This document shows positions 28,994-38,701 of a stretch of DNA of 64,000 nucleotides, in pieces; position 1 is the first letter of the stretch; each line of letters begins with the position of its first letter. This DNA is from Acidovorax sp. CF316 (GTDB taxonomy: Bacteria > Pseudomonadota > Gammaproteobacteria > Burkholderiales > Burkholderiaceae_C), in NCBI RefSeq assembly GCF_000276605.1, contig NZ_AKJX01000094.1:1-64000 (forward strand), in the 5' to 3' direction. The position numbers and the translations under genes were made by a program. The notes beneath the pieces were generated by a model. That model did no database searches. It saw only the letters and a list, made by a program, of their open reading frames with translations, and was not told the origin of the DNA.

Positions 28994-30555
28994 CAGCTTT
29001 GCGGTACCTGTTCAAGCACATACGAACCAGGTGCAGCTTGCAGCGCGGGCCAAGCCTCGCTTCCCGGCTGTGCGGGCGCAGGAGCCAGCTTGCCGCCAGT
29101 CTTAGCGACCCAGTTGCACCATTCGGGCCACCAACTGCCTTGGCGCTTCTGGGCACCAGCTTGCCACGCTTGCGGGTCGGTGGTTTTCGGGCCGTTGACC
29201 CAGTAGCTCTTGCGCGATCTGGCCGGATGGTTGATGACCGTTCCCGACACGTGGCCGCCTTCGGTCAGCAGGAATTCACACGGCCCGCCCACCATGTCGA
29301 GCGTGAGCAGCGTGGTCTGCCACGGCACGATGTGGTCCTCGGTGGCGGAAACCACGCAGCACGGCATGTTGATGTTGCCCACATCCACCTTGCGCCCGCG
29401 CAGGCTCAGCGCGCACGGTTCGCGCAGCCGGTTGTGCAGGTACATGTTCTCGACGTAGTACTGGTACAGGTCGCCCGGAACGTTGGCGGTGTCGCTGTTC
29501 CAGTACAGCACGTCGAATGGCGGAATCTTCTCGCCCAGCAGGTAGTTGTTAACCCAAAAGTGCCAGATCGAATCGTTGGCGTGGAGCATGGCCATGGCCT
29601 TGGCCAGGTCCTGCCCGGGCATCACGCCCTTCCTGCGCACGCGCGGCTCGAAGGAAGCGATCTGCGGTGCGTCAACGAAGATACCGATGTCGCCGTGGTC
29701 GGAGTAGTCAACCAGCGTGGTGAGGAAGGTGGCCGAAGCCACTCGCTTCTTCTCCTCGGGCGTCATCACCGCCAGCGCCGACACCGACAGCGCGCCACCG
29801 ATGCACCAGGCCAGCAGATTCAGGCGCGCCGCCCCGGCGATCTCGCAGGACATTTCTACCGCCTTGTGCACGCCGTCGTAGACATAGTCGTCCCAGCTCT
29901 GGCCCGACCCGCCCGGGTGCGGGTTGCGCCACGACATCACGAATACGTTGTGCCCCTGCTCCAGCAGGTACTTGACGAAGGACTTCTGCTCATTCAGGTC
30001 GAAGGCGTAGAACTTGTTGACGCAGGGCGGCACAATCAGGATCGGCGACGTATGCACCTTGTCGGCCAGCGGCTGGTACTGAATGAGCTGGAAGATCTCG
30101 TTCTGGAACACCACCGCGCCAACGGTGGTGGCCAAATTGCCGCCCACAGTGAAGGCCTGCGTGTCGCTGGAAGCCGGCAGCGCGTTGCGCTGCATGTCGG
30201 CCAGCAGGCGGGTGACGCCGGCCAGCACGCTCTGGCCCTGAGTTTCCGCCGCCTTTACGAGCGCCTGCGGGTTGGTCAGGAAGAAATTGGACGGCGACAG
30301 CGCATCGAGCGCGTACTGCACATAGAAGTCCCACACCTGCTTCTGGTGCGGCGGCAGCGCCTCACCCAGGTGGCCGATCTGTTGCACTGTCTGACTGGTC
30401 GCCTGGTACCAGTGCAGCAGCAACTGGCCATAGGGGGTACCGGTCCAGGCCGGATCCTTGAAGCGAGGGTCATCAGCCAGCGGATTGGGGGCCGAAGCTC
30501 CGGCGGCGGATGCCGTCCAGCTATCGAACAGGCGTTGCAGGCTTTCGGGAGTCAT
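28993..30555 (-). CDS. phaC: Class I-type poly(3-hydroxyalkanoate) synthase, N-terminally short
   Basis: 520 residues, versus about 590 for Cupriavidus PhaC1. It carries VHTSPILIVPPCVNKFYAFD, VMSWRNPHPGGSG, the nucleophile Cys at 251 in LLAWCIGGAL (usual box G-x-C-x-G-G, here Ala in the first place), Asp in SATEDHIVPWQ and His in LTEGGHVSG. About 70 N-terminal residues of the standard form are missing. It polymerises (R)-3-hydroxyacyl-CoA into storage granules. It lies 39 bases after a truncated hydrolase gene of the valine operon, an unusual position away from phaA/phaB, and is coupled to the alpha/beta hydrolase. Confidence 0.88.
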   Translation of the reverse strand: MTPESLQRLFDSWTASAAGASAPNPLADDPRFKDPAWTGTPYGQLLLHWYQATSQTVQQIGHLGEALPPHQKQVWDFYVQYALDALSPSNFFLTNPQALVKAAETQGQSVLAGVTRLLADMQRNALPASSDTQAFTVGGNLATTVGAVVFQNEIFQLIQYQPLADKVHTSPILIVPPCVNKFYAFDLNEQKSFVKYLLEQGHNVFVMSWRNPHPGGSGQSWDDYVYDGVHKAVEMSCEIAGAARLNLLAWCIGGALSVSALAVMTPEEKKRVASATFLTTLVDYSDHGDIGIFVDAPQIASFEPRVRRKGVMPGQDLAKAMAMLHANDSIWHFWVNNYLLGEKIPPFDVLYWNSDTANVPGDLYQYYVENMYLHNRLREPCALSLRGRKVDVGNINMPCCVVSATEDHIVPWQTTLLTLDMVGGPCEFLLTEGGHVSGTVINHPARSRKSYWVNGPKTTDPQAWQAGAQKRQGSWWPEWCNWVAKTGGKLAPAPAQPGSEAWPALQAAPGSYVLEQVPQS

Positions 30556-30594
30556 GGTGCTTGTCTCAGGATGTTGCGTTGTGGAGCGGACACC

Positions 30595-30780
30595 TCACGC
30601 CAGGTCGGTCAGCGGATGCGGCGACTGGATGCGCGGATCGCGCGCCCACTGCGTCAGCTGCGCCGCCAACCGATCAACCATGTTGTGCGCCAGCGCGTTC
30701 AGGGTGCCCGACGAATTCAACGTGACACGGCCAAAGCACCGCCCGCACGCGGTGGGAATTTCCTCGAAGCGGACGCTCAT
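30595..30780 (-). pseudogene. Truncated 3-hydroxyisobutyryl-CoA hydrolase (N-terminal 61 codons)
   Basis: The frame MSVRFEEIPTACGRCFGRV, TLNALAHNMVDRLAAQLTQW and ARDPRIQ is the start of an enoyl-CoA hydratase-type 3-hydroxyisobutyryl-CoA hydrolase. After DPRIQ the family sequence is lost and the frame stops at 30595. The start overlaps the stop of the upstream enoyl-CoA hydratase gene as ATGA, the normal gene order in valine-degradation operons. About 300 residues are missing and phaC follows at once, so a deletion or recombination joined the two. The valine pathway would lack this step here unless another copy exists. Confidence 0.72.
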
Positions 30781-31559
30781 GCGTTGCGCCACTGCGGCGC
30801 GCGCTTGCCGAGGAAGGCGTTGACGCCTTCGCGCTGATCCTGAGTGTCGAACAGGTCGACGAAGGCCTCACGCTCGGCCGCCAGCGTCGAACTGGGCGAC
30901 TGGGTGCGTGCGCCGTGGATCAGCTTCTTGCAAGCCGCGACGCTGGTCGGGCTCTGCCGCTCCACCGACTTGGCCATCACCAGCGCGCGCTCCAGCCCTT
31001 GGCCGCGTGGCACCACTTCCTGCACCAGCCCGATGCGCAGTGCAGTGGCGGAGTCAACGCGCTCACCGCACAGGATCAAGCGCTTGGCCCAGGCCTCGCC
31101 CACCTGCCAGGAAAGCCACTGCGAGCCGCCTGCAGCGGGCAGCAGGCCCACCGCAGCCTCAGGCAGCGCCATCTGGGCATGCTCCTCAGCAATGCGCAGG
31201 TCGCAGGCCAGCGCGCACTCCAGTCCGCCCCCCATCGCGAAACCATTGATGGCAGCCACGCTCAGCCCCCGAAAACCCGCGAGCGCCTCAAAGGCCTCGC
31301 CGAAGCGGCGTGCCATCGCACGCGCCATCGCCTTGTCCCCGTCTGCGAAAAGCTTGAGTTCTGCACCTGCAGAGAAGAACTTCTCTCCCGCGCCGATGAG
31401 CACCAGGCTGTAGATCTCGCGGTCGGCATTCAAATCAGCCACGAGTCGAGTCAGCGCTGCCAGGCTTTCCAACGTCCAGGTATGGGCAGGTGGGTTATCG
31501 AGCGTGACCAGTGCGATGTGGTCACGCTTTTCGAGTTTGAGTCCAGAGTAGTCAGTCAT
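30777..31559 (-). CDS. Enoyl-CoA hydratase/isomerase (valine operon)
   Basis: About 260 residues from the ATG at 31559; upstream ATGs at 31571 and a longer frame to 31595 also exist. Crotonase motifs are FSAGAELKLFADGD for the first oxyanion glycine, AINGFAMGGGLECALACDLR, and ALPEAAVGLLPAAGGSQWLS for the catalytic region. Between mmsB and the hydrolase fragment, it fits methacrylyl-CoA hydration in valine breakdown. It couples to the downstream fragment by an ATGA overlap. Confidence 0.9.
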   Translation of the reverse strand: MTDYSGLKLEKRDHIALVTLDNPPAHTWTLESLAALTRLVADLNADREIYSLVLIGAGEKFFSAGAELKLFADGDKAMARAMARRFGEAFEALAGFRGLSVAAINGFAMGGGLECALACDLRIAEEHAQMALPEAAVGLLPAAGGSQWLSWQVGEAWAKRLILCGERVDSATALRIGLVQEVVPRGQGLERALVMAKSVERQSPTSVAACKKLIHGARTQSPSSTLAAEREAFVDLFDTQDQREGVNAFLGKRAPQWRNA

Positions 31560-31601
31560 TTCTATGTCCATTCCATACGATCTCGGTTCCGGCACCGCGC
31601 G

Positions 31602-32496
31602 TCAGCCATGCTTTTGCAGCAGCTTGATCACGCTGGAGAAGTCTTCCCCGCCATGCCCGGCGATGCTGTGCGCCGCATAGATCGCACGCGCCAGGCCGCC
31701 CAGCGGGGTGCTGGCCTTGGTGGTCATGGCGTTTTCCTGGGCCAGACCCAGGTCCTTGAGCATCAGGTCGGAGCCGAAGCCGCCTGCGTAGCCCTTGCTG
31801 GCCGGGGCGTTCTCGTGCACGCCGGGGAAGGGGTTGTACTTTTCGAGCGCCCAGTTGCCGCCCGAACTGCGGCGCATGATTTCGCTCAGCCCCTTGGGGT
31901 CCAGCCCGTTGGCCACGCCCAGGGCGATGGCCTCGCTGGTGCCTACCATCAGGATGCCCAGCAGCATGTTGTTGCAGATCTTGGCGGTCTGGCCCGCGCC
32001 CACGCTGCCAGCGTGGAAGATGTTGGCGCTCATTTTTTCGAGCAGGGGCGGCGCGTTCCAGGTGAGCATCGCTGCCGCCCACCATGAAGGTGAGGGTGCC
32101 CGCGATGGCACCGTCGGTGCAGTCCGAGACGGGCGCATCGATGAAGGCGATGCCCGCGGCCTCGGCGGCCTTGGCCACCTTCTGGCTGGTGGCGGCGGCG
32201 ATCGTGGAACTGTCGATCACCAGCGCACCCTTGGCAATGGAGGCCAGCAGGCCCGGGCCATTGCCGTTGCCCAGAAACAGGCCTTCCACATGCTGGCTGG
32301 CGGGCAGCATGGTCACAATGGCCTCGGCGCCCTGCACGGCGTCCTGCGCGCTCGCAGCCACGGCCACGCCCTCGGCCTGCAGCTTGGCGCAGGCATCCTT
32401 GTTCAGGTCGAACGCGGTGACGGAGTAGCCTGCCTTTTGCAGGTTTACGGCCATGGGGCCACCCATGTTGCCTAGGCCGATGAAGGCGACTTTCAT
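31602..32496 (-). pseudogene. mmsB: 3-hydroxyisobutyrate dehydrogenase with a frameshift
   Basis: Two overlapping frames together make one full-length protein. The first gives MKVAFIGLGNMGGPMAVNLQ through FMVGGSDAHLERAA. The second gives LLEKMSANIFHAGSVGAGQT, AKICNNM (catalytic lysine), and on to SVIKLLQKHG. The switch lies at about 32045-32050 in the run AGGGGC, consistent with a one-base difference in a homopolymer. The enzyme oxidises 3-hydroxyisobutyrate to methylmalonate semialdehyde with NAD. It may be a sequencing error; if real, the protein is lost. Order with the acyl-CoA dehydrogenase and mmsA upstream is typical. Confidence 0.85.
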
Positions 32497-32546
32497 TTGT
32501 ATCTCCTGGGAGTGCTGGAATGGGGTCAGTGCGAGGGATTCAAGAC

Positions 32547-33713
32547 CTAGCGAATCACGTCCGGCGCATCGCCTTCGAGCATGCGCCTGCCGACGATCAC
32601 TCGCATGATCTCGTTCGTGCCTTCGAGGATCTGGTGCACGCGCGCGTCGCGCAGCAGGCGCTCCAGCGGGTACTCGCGGATGTAGCCGTAGCCGCCGTGC
32701 AGTTGCAGCGCATCGTTCACCACGGTGAAGCCCGCGTCGGTGGCGAAGCGCTTGGCCATGGCGCAGTAAGTGCTGGCGTTGGGGTCGCCCGCGTCGAGCT
32801 TGCTGGCGGCCAGGCGCACCATCTGACGCGCGGCGACGAGTTCGGTCGCCATGTCGGCCAGCTTGAACTGCAGCGCCTGGAACCTGGCTATGGGCTTGCC
32901 GAACTGCTTGCGGTCCTGCATGTACTGCTGGGCGGCGTTGAGCGCGCCCTGCGCCGCGCCCACCGAGCAGGTGGCGATGTTGATGCGGCCGCCGTCCAGG
33001 CCCTTCATGGCAATCTTGAAGCCCTCGCCCTCACGGCCGAGCAGGTGGTCGGCCGGGATGCGCACGTTGTCGAAGCTGATGGTACGCGTGGGCTGGCTGT
33101 TCCAGCCCATCTTTTCCTCCTTCTTGCCGTAGCTGATGCCAGCCGCATCGGCCGGCACCACGAAGGCCGATATGCCCCCCGCCCCCGAGACAGCATCGCC
33201 CGTGCGCGCCATCAGCACCAGCACGTCGGTGGCGCCCGCGCCCGATATGAAGGCCTTGGAGCCGTTGATCACGTACTCATGCCCCACCAGCTCGGCCCGG
33301 GTCTTGAGCGAGGCCGCGTCCGAGCCCGCGCCGGGCTCGGTCAGGCAGTAGGAGGCGAGCTTTTTCCCACTGGTCAAGGCCTCGCCCCACTCGGTGCGCA
33401 CCCCGTCTGCGCCCCAAGTGCCGAGCATCCAGGTCGCCATGTTATGGATGGTGATGAAGGCCGTCGTGCTAGGGTCAACCGCAGCCATTTCCTCGAAGAC
33501 CAGCGTGGCGTCGAGCCTGGGCAACTGCAGGCCACCAATTCTCTCGGGCGCATACAGGCCGCAGAAACCCAGTCCGCCGGCCTTGGCGATCGCCTCGCGG
33601 GGAAAGACGTGCTTGCTATCCCACTCTGCTGCATGCGGTGCCAGCTCGGCTTGCGCAAATGCTCGAGCCGTATCGGCGAAGGCGCTTTGCTCCTCGGTCA
33701 GTTCAAAGTCCAT
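32547..33713 (-). CDS. Acyl-CoA dehydrogenase (isobutyryl-CoA type)
   Basis: About 388 residues from the ATG at 33713 (MDFELTEEQSAFADTARAFA), with GAGGAG upstream. FAD-binding LTEPGAGSDAASLKTRA, GAGATDVLVLMARTG, and the C-terminal QLHGGYGYIREYPLERLLRD with EGTNEIMRVIVGR are classic. In this operon (mmsA, dehydrogenase, mmsB, hydratase) it most likely oxidises isobutyryl-CoA to methacrylyl-CoA, passing electrons to ETF. The catalytic glutamate region near EGTNEIMR looks intact. Confidence 0.92.
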   Translation of the reverse strand: MDFELTEEQSAFADTARAFAQAELAPHAAEWDSKHVFPREAIAKAGGLGFCGLYAPERIGGLQLPRLDATLVFEEMAAVDPSTTAFITIHNMATWMLGTWGADGVRTEWGEALTSGKKLASYCLTEPGAGSDAASLKTRAELVGHEYVINGSKAFISGAGATDVLVLMARTGDAVSGAGGISAFVVPADAAGISYGKKEEKMGWNSQPTRTISFDNVRIPADHLLGREGEGFKIAMKGLDGGRINIATCSVGAAQGALNAAQQYMQDRKQFGKPIARFQALQFKLADMATELVAARQMVRLAASKLDAGDPNASTYCAMAKRFATDAGFTVVNDALQLHGGYGYIREYPLERLLRDARVHQILEGTNEIMRVIVGRRMLEGDAPDVIR

Positions 33714-33785
33714 GTACGACTGTCTCCTCGCGTTTGCCGCTTGATAACTGCCAGCCTTTGGTGAACAGGTGTTGGCGGCCAAGCT

Positions 33786-35291
33786 CTACTTCAGGCTGAT
33801 GGTGGTGTTGACGCCATGGCCCGTGGTGCTGTCGTCGAACCAACGCTCGGTCACCGTCTTAATTTGCGTGTAGAACATGACGACCTGCTTGCCGTAGGGA
33901 CCGAGGTCGCCGAGCTTGGATGCGCGCGAACCCGTGAACGAGAACAGCGGCACCGGCACGGGGATCGGCACGTTGATGCCGACCTGGCCCACGTCGATCT
34001 CCTCCTGGAACTTGCGCGCTGCGGCACCCGACTGGGTGAAGATGGCCGTGCCGTTGCCGTTGGGGTTGCTGTTGATGAACTCGATGGCTTCGTCGATGTC
34101 CTTGGCGGGCACCAGGGCCAGCACGGGGCCAAAGATTTCCTGGTCGTAGATGGCTATGCCGGGCTTCACGTTCGAGAAGATCGTTGGGCCCACGAAGTTG
34201 CCCTTTTCATAGCCGGGCACCGTGGGCTGGCGGCCGTCCAGCTCCAGCGTGGCGCCGTCGGCAATGCCGCGTTCGATCAGGCCTTCCACGCTGGCGAGGG
34301 CCGCGCACGACACCACGGGGCCCACGTCGGTGCCTTTTTCGGTGCCGCCGTTGACCTTGAGCGTCTTGGCCTTGGCCACCAGGTCAGGAATCCACAGTTG
34401 CGCCTCGCCCACCAGCACCACCACGGGCAGGGCCATGCAGCGCTGGCCGGCCGCACCAAAGGCGGCACCGGCGATGGCGTTGAGCGACTGTTCCTTGTTC
34501 GCGTCGGGCAGGATGATGGCGTGGTTCTTGGCGCCCATCATGCATTGCGCACGTTTGCCGGCTAGGGTGGCGCGGTTGTACACGTGCGTGCCCACCTTGG
34601 TGGAGCCGACGAACGACACCGCCTTGATGTCCTTGTGGTCGCAGATCGCGTTGACGGCCATTTCGCCACCGTGGATCACGTTGAGCACGCCGGGTGGGAT
34701 GCCCGCTTCGAGCGCCAGCTCGACCAGACGCATGGTCACCATGGGGTCTTGTTCAGACGGCTTGAGCACGAAGGTATTGCCGGTGGCGATGGCCATCGGG
34801 AACATCCACAGCGGGATCATGGCCGGGAAGTTGAACGGCGTGATGCCTGCGCACACACCCAGCGGCTGCATCAGCGTATAGGTGTCCACGCCATTGGCCA
34901 CGTTGTTGGCCAGTTCGCCCAGTTGCAGATTGCCGATGCTGGCCGCGTGTTCGACCACCTCCAGGCCGCGGAACACATCGCCTTCGGCGTCCGGCAGGGT
35001 CTTGCCCTGTTCGGCTGTCAGGATGGCTGCCAGTTCGGCCATGTTTTCGCGGATGAGCTGCTGGTACTTGAGGAAGATGCGGGCACGCGCGCCAATGGGG
35101 GTTTTCTTCCAGGTCTTGAACGCTTCTTTGGCCGAGGCAACAGCGGCGTCGATTTCTTCGGCCGTGGCAAACGGCACGCGGGCCAGCACCTCTTGCGTGG
35201 CGGGGTTGACCACGTCGCGCCACTCGTTGGTCTTGGACTCGACGAATTGGCCGCCGATCAGCAGCTTGACAGTGGGGATTGGACTAGACAC
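33786..35291 (-). CDS. mmsA: Methylmalonate-semialdehyde dehydrogenase (CoA-acylating)
   Basis: About 501 residues from the GTG at 35291 ([20 protein letters not shown]), with AAGGA upstream; the track frame starts earlier. Nucleotide-binding [34 protein letters not shown], and the catalytic cysteine in [18 protein letters not shown] are MmsA-type; [18 protein letters not shown] is the family C-terminal block. It converts methylmalonate semialdehyde to propionyl-CoA, the last valine step. First gene of the operon in the direction of transcription. Confidence 0.95.
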   Translation of the reverse strand: MSSPIPTVKLLIGGQFVESKTNEWRDVVNPATQEVLARVPFATAEEIDAAVASAKEAFKTWKKTPIGARARIFLKYQQLIRENMAELAAILTAEQGKTLPDAEGDVFRGLEVVEHAASIGNLQLGELANNVANGVDTYTLMQPLGVCAGITPFNFPAMIPLWMFPMAIATGNTFVLKPSEQDPMVTMRLVELALEAGIPPGVLNVIHGGEMAVNAICDHKDIKAVSFVGSTKVGTHVYNRATLAGKRAQCMMGAKNHAIILPDANKEQSLNAIAGAAFGAAGQRCMALPVVVLVGEAQLWIPDLVAKAKTLKVNGGTEKGTDVGPVVSCAALASVEGLIERGIADGATLELDGRQPTVPGYEKGNFVGPTIFSNVKPGIAIYDQEIFGPVLALVPAKDIDEAIEFINSNPNGNGTAIFTQSGAAARKFQEEIDVGQVGINVPIPVPVPLFSFTGSRASKLGDLGPYGKQVVMFYTQIKTVTERWFDDSTTGHGVNTTISLK

Positions 35292-35385
35292 GGGATTCCT
35301 TGACACGATGCGGCATCGAACTCGACCCCTGAAATTCACAGAGCTCTCACCGCGATAGGACGTGGCAGGCGAGAGCGATACTCAA

Positions 35386-36570
35386 TCAGACACGTTCGAA
35401 GATGGCGGCTATGCCCTGCCCTCCACCGATGCACAGCGTCACCAGCGCATAACGTCCACCAATGCGGTGCAATTCAGCGATTGCCTTCGTCGTGATGATT
35501 GCGCCCGTTGCACCGACAGGGTGACCCAGCGAGATGCCGGAGCCATTCGGATTCACCTTGTCCGGATCGAAGCCAAGCTCCTGAATCACCGCACAGGCCT
35601 GTGCCGCAAATGCCTCGTTCGACTCGATCACATCGAGGTCCTGTGCTTTCAGGCCCGTGCGTGCCAACACCTTGCGCGTAGCCGGAATGGGGCCGATACC
35701 CATATAGGCAGGCTCCACACCCGCATGCGCATAGCCCACCAAGCGAGCCAGCGGCTTGAGGCCCAGCGCATTCACGCGACTCCCTTCCGCCAACACCACG
35801 GCAGCTGCGCCATCGTTGATCCCGGAGGCGTTTCCGGCTGTGACCAACCCGTCCTTCTTGAAGGCGGGCTTCATTGCGGCGAGGGACTCGACCGTGGTGT
35901 CGCCGCGCACGTGCTCATCGGTGTCGAACAGCACAAGTCCCTTCCGGGTCTTTATTTCCACCGGAACGATCTGTTCCTTGAAGCGACCCGCAGCAATGGC
36001 AGCGGCCGCGCGTTTCTGGCTGAGAACCGCCAGTTCATCCTGCTGCTTGCGCGAGATCTTGAAGCGCTCCGCTATGTTCTCTGCGGTAATGCCCATGTGG
36101 ATCTTTTCCCAGGGGTCATGCAGGATGCCGAGCATGTAGTCAACCAGCGTCGCATCGCCCATGCGGGCACCGTAGCGCGCCGAAGTATCAATGTATGGAC
36201 CGCGGCTCATCGACTCCGAACCCCCTCCGATAGCGATCTCACAGTCGCCCTGGGCAATGGCCTGCGCAGCCGAAACAACGGCCTGAAGCCCAGAGCCGCA
36301 CAGACGATTGACGTTGAATGCCGGGGTCTCTATCGGTATCCCCGCATCGATGGCGGCGACGCGACTTAGGTACGCGTCCTTCGGATCGGTGGGGATCACA
36401 TTCCCAATGACGACATGCCCGATGGCGTCGGGCGCAACGCCGCTGCGTTCCAATGCAGCCTTGACCGCAGTGGTTGCCAACTGGGTGTTTGGCACATCCT
36501 TCAACGCACCGCCAAAGGTGCCGATGGCTGTACGAGCGGTGGCGACAACAAAGATTTCGCGAGCATTCAT
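35386..36570 (-). CDS. Acetyl-CoA acetyltransferase (thiolase)
   Basis: 394 residues. Active-site cysteine in NRLCGSGLQAVVSAAQAIA, the GGSESMSRGPYI block, NASGINDGAAAVVLAEGS, and the C-terminal catalytic GHPVGATGAIITTKAIAEL plus CIGGGQGIAAIFE are intact. It interconverts two acetyl-CoA and acetoacetyl-CoA, or cleaves 3-oxoacyl-CoA. It could feed PHA synthesis with the synthase nearby or close a beta-oxidation route. It stands 94 bases before the start of mmsA. Confidence 0.94.
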   Translation of the reverse strand: MNAREIFVVATARTAIGTFGGALKDVPNTQLATTAVKAALERSGVAPDAIGHVVIGNVIPTDPKDAYLSRVAAIDAGIPIETPAFNVNRLCGSGLQAVVSAAQAIAQGDCEIAIGGGSESMSRGPYIDTSARYGARMGDATLVDYMLGILHDPWEKIHMGITAENIAERFKISRKQQDELAVLSQKRAAAAIAAGRFKEQIVPVEIKTRKGLVLFDTDEHVRGDTTVESLAAMKPAFKKDGLVTAGNASGINDGAAAVVLAEGSRVNALGLKPLARLVGYAHAGVEPAYMGIGPIPATRKVLARTGLKAQDLDVIESNEAFAAQACAVIQELGFDPDKVNPNGSGISLGHPVGATGAIITTKAIAELHRIGGRYALVTLCIGGGQGIAAIFERV

Positions 36571-36819
36571 AGAGGGCCTGTCAGAAGCTGAAATGGTCAG
36601 ATTGCGTGGATGCCCAGAAACGGCATGGCACCCGATTGCAAGTACTGTAGAAACTTAAGGCCCTGCAGAACAGTGGCTAAATTGACTGTTTTTATGCGTA
36701 TTCCGCCAACCTAAAATTACGACGGACGCGCGCCGCGTGTCCGTTCTTGGCGTCCGGCAAGAACAAGAGACCTTGCTCTCTTCCGAAGCGATCTGATTGA
36801 GAGTTATCTCAGTCGCGAC

Positions 36820-38514
36820 TCACGCAGAGGCTGCGTCATTGAGACGAAGTTCTTCCTTCATCATCTCCCGCATCACGAACTTCTGGATCTTTCCGGTGAC
36901 CGTCATTGGAAAGCTCTCGACGAAGCGGATGTACCGAGGAATCTTGTAGTGCGCGATCTGCCCTCTGCAAAACGACCGCAACTCATCTTCACTGAGCGTG
37001 GCACCGTCGCGAAGGACAACCCATGCGCACAGTTCCTCACCGTATTTCTGATCCGGCACTCCAATAACCTGCACGTCCTGGATGGCGGAATGTCGATAGA
37101 GAAACTCTTCGACCTCCCGCGGGTAGACGTTCTCTCCGCCTCGAATCACCAGATCCTTGATGCGGCCCGCGATGTTGACGTATCCGTTCCCATCAATCGT
37201 GGCGAGATCCCCTGAGTGCATCCAGCCTTCTGCATCGATAGCCTCAGAGGTCTTCGCGGCGTCCTCCCAATATCCGCGCATCACGGAATAGCCGCGTGTG
37301 CAAAGCTCGCCCACGGCCCCCACAGGAAGAATTTCCCCGGACTCAGGAGCTATAACTTTCAACTCCAGATGAGGCAGCACTTTTCCGATGGTGGAGACAC
37401 GTTTCTCCAAAGGGGTGTCCGTGGTGCTTTGGCAGCTTGCCGGGCTGGTTTCGGTCATGCCGTAGGCAATCGTCACCTCGCCCATATGCATCTCGCTCAC
37501 GACGCGCTTCATCACTTCGATCGGACAAGGCGACCCGGCCATCACCCCAGTGCGCAGCGTCGAGAGATCAAACTCCTTGAAGCGCGGATGGTCGAGTTCG
37601 GCAATGAACATGGTCGGAACACCATGAAGTGCCGTACACCGCTCGTCTTGCACGGCCCGCAACACCGACACAGGCTCGAACGCATCGTTCGGGTACACGA
37701 TGGTCGCGCCGTGCGTCAGAGCGGCAAGGTTGCCGACCACCATTCCGAAGCAGTGGTACAGCGGCACCGGGATGCAAAGACGGTCGTCTGGAGACAGCCG
37801 CATGGCTTCGCCAATGAAGAACCCGTTATTCAGCACGTTGCGATGAGTCAGGGTCGCGCCCTTGGGAGAACCCGTGGTACCGCTCGTGAACTGAATGTTG
37901 ATGGCATCGGTGTTCCGCAATCGCGCCCCGAGGGAGTGGACGGCCTGATCGGCCGGGTCGCCCATCGCAAGCAGATCCGAGAAGCGCATGAAACCGGGAA
38001 CCGTATCGCTTCCAATCTGGACGACGGTTTTCAGCGACGGCAGTCTGGCGGACTCAAGGCGTCCAGGAACCGCATGGCTCACTTCATGTGCGATGCACCG
38101 GATCATCTCCAGATAGTCGGTCGTCTTGAAGGTTGGCATCATGATCAACGCCTTGCATTCGACCTTGTTCAGCGCGTACTCAAGCTCAGCCACCCGATAC
38201 GCCGGATTGATGTTGACGAGGATGACCCCGGCTTTGGCTGTTGCGAACTGAGTGACGAGCCATTCGACGTTGTTGTGCGACCAGATCCCGATCCTGTCAC
38301 CAGGCTCCAATCCCATTCGAAGCAAAGCGCTCGCCATCCGGTTGACTTCACGCTGCAACTCCGCATAGGTGTATCGGATGCCTTGGTGACATGAGACCAC
38401 CACCTCCTTGTCAGCGAACCGTCCGACCATCTCATTGAAGAAGGCACCGATCGTCTGCTCGATCAGTGGACTGTCCACCGCTCCACGCGAATAGCTCGTC
38501 TCTAACTTGGTCAT
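36820..38514 (-). CDS. Acyl-CoA synthetase (AMP-binding)
   Basis: About 564 residues from the ATG at 38514, which has GGAG about 10 bases upstream; GTG at 38541 is also in frame. Motifs are the AMP-binding [48 protein letters not shown] and the C-terminal lysine in [12 protein letters not shown]. It activates a carboxylic acid to its CoA ester with ATP. Next to an aromatic-acid permease, an aromatic or medium-chain acid is a fair guess, but the substrate pocket cannot be read. Confidence 0.92.
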   Translation of the reverse strand: MTKLETSYSRGAVDSPLIEQTIGAFFNEMVGRFADKEVVVSCHQGIRYTYAELQREVNRMASALLRMGLEPGDRIGIWSHNNVEWLVTQFATAKAGVILVNINPAYRVAELEYALNKVECKALIMMPTFKTTDYLEMIRCIAHEVSHAVPGRLESARLPSLKTVVQIGSDTVPGFMRFSDLLAMGDPADQAVHSLGARLRNTDAINIQFTSGTTGSPKGATLTHRNVLNNGFFIGEAMRLSPDDRLCIPVPLYHCFGMVVGNLAALTHGATIVYPNDAFEPVSVLRAVQDERCTALHGVPTMFIAELDHPRFKEFDLSTLRTGVMAGSPCPIEVMKRVVSEMHMGEVTIAYGMTETSPASCQSTTDTPLEKRVSTIGKVLPHLELKVIAPESGEILPVGAVGELCTRGYSVMRGYWEDAAKTSEAIDAEGWMHSGDLATIDGNGYVNIAGRIKDLVIRGGENVYPREVEEFLYRHSAIQDVQVIGVPDQKYGEELCAWVVLRDGATLSEDELRSFCRGQIAHYKIPRYIRFVESFPMTVTGKIQKFVMREMMKEELRLNDAASA

Positions 38515-38701
38515 CGATTCAGTCTCCAAAAATTCATTCACCCAAGCTCCGCGCGCCTGGAAGCTGTGCGTAGCGCCAACGTCACTCGCCTCAACGAATG
38601 GATGCCTGCGTGTGACAGCGCCTAGCCACGCTTCTCAATAGCACGGCAATTTTTTGGTGAACCATGTTTCACGCGCTCCATATCAATAGCTCACCAGCGA
38701 T

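Noticed and set aside
28720-30837. 705-codon open frame on the plus strand
   Set aside because: It is antisense to phaC and the hydrolase, is made of low-complexity Arg/His/Val/Gly-rich sequence typical of GC-rich shadows, and has no domain.
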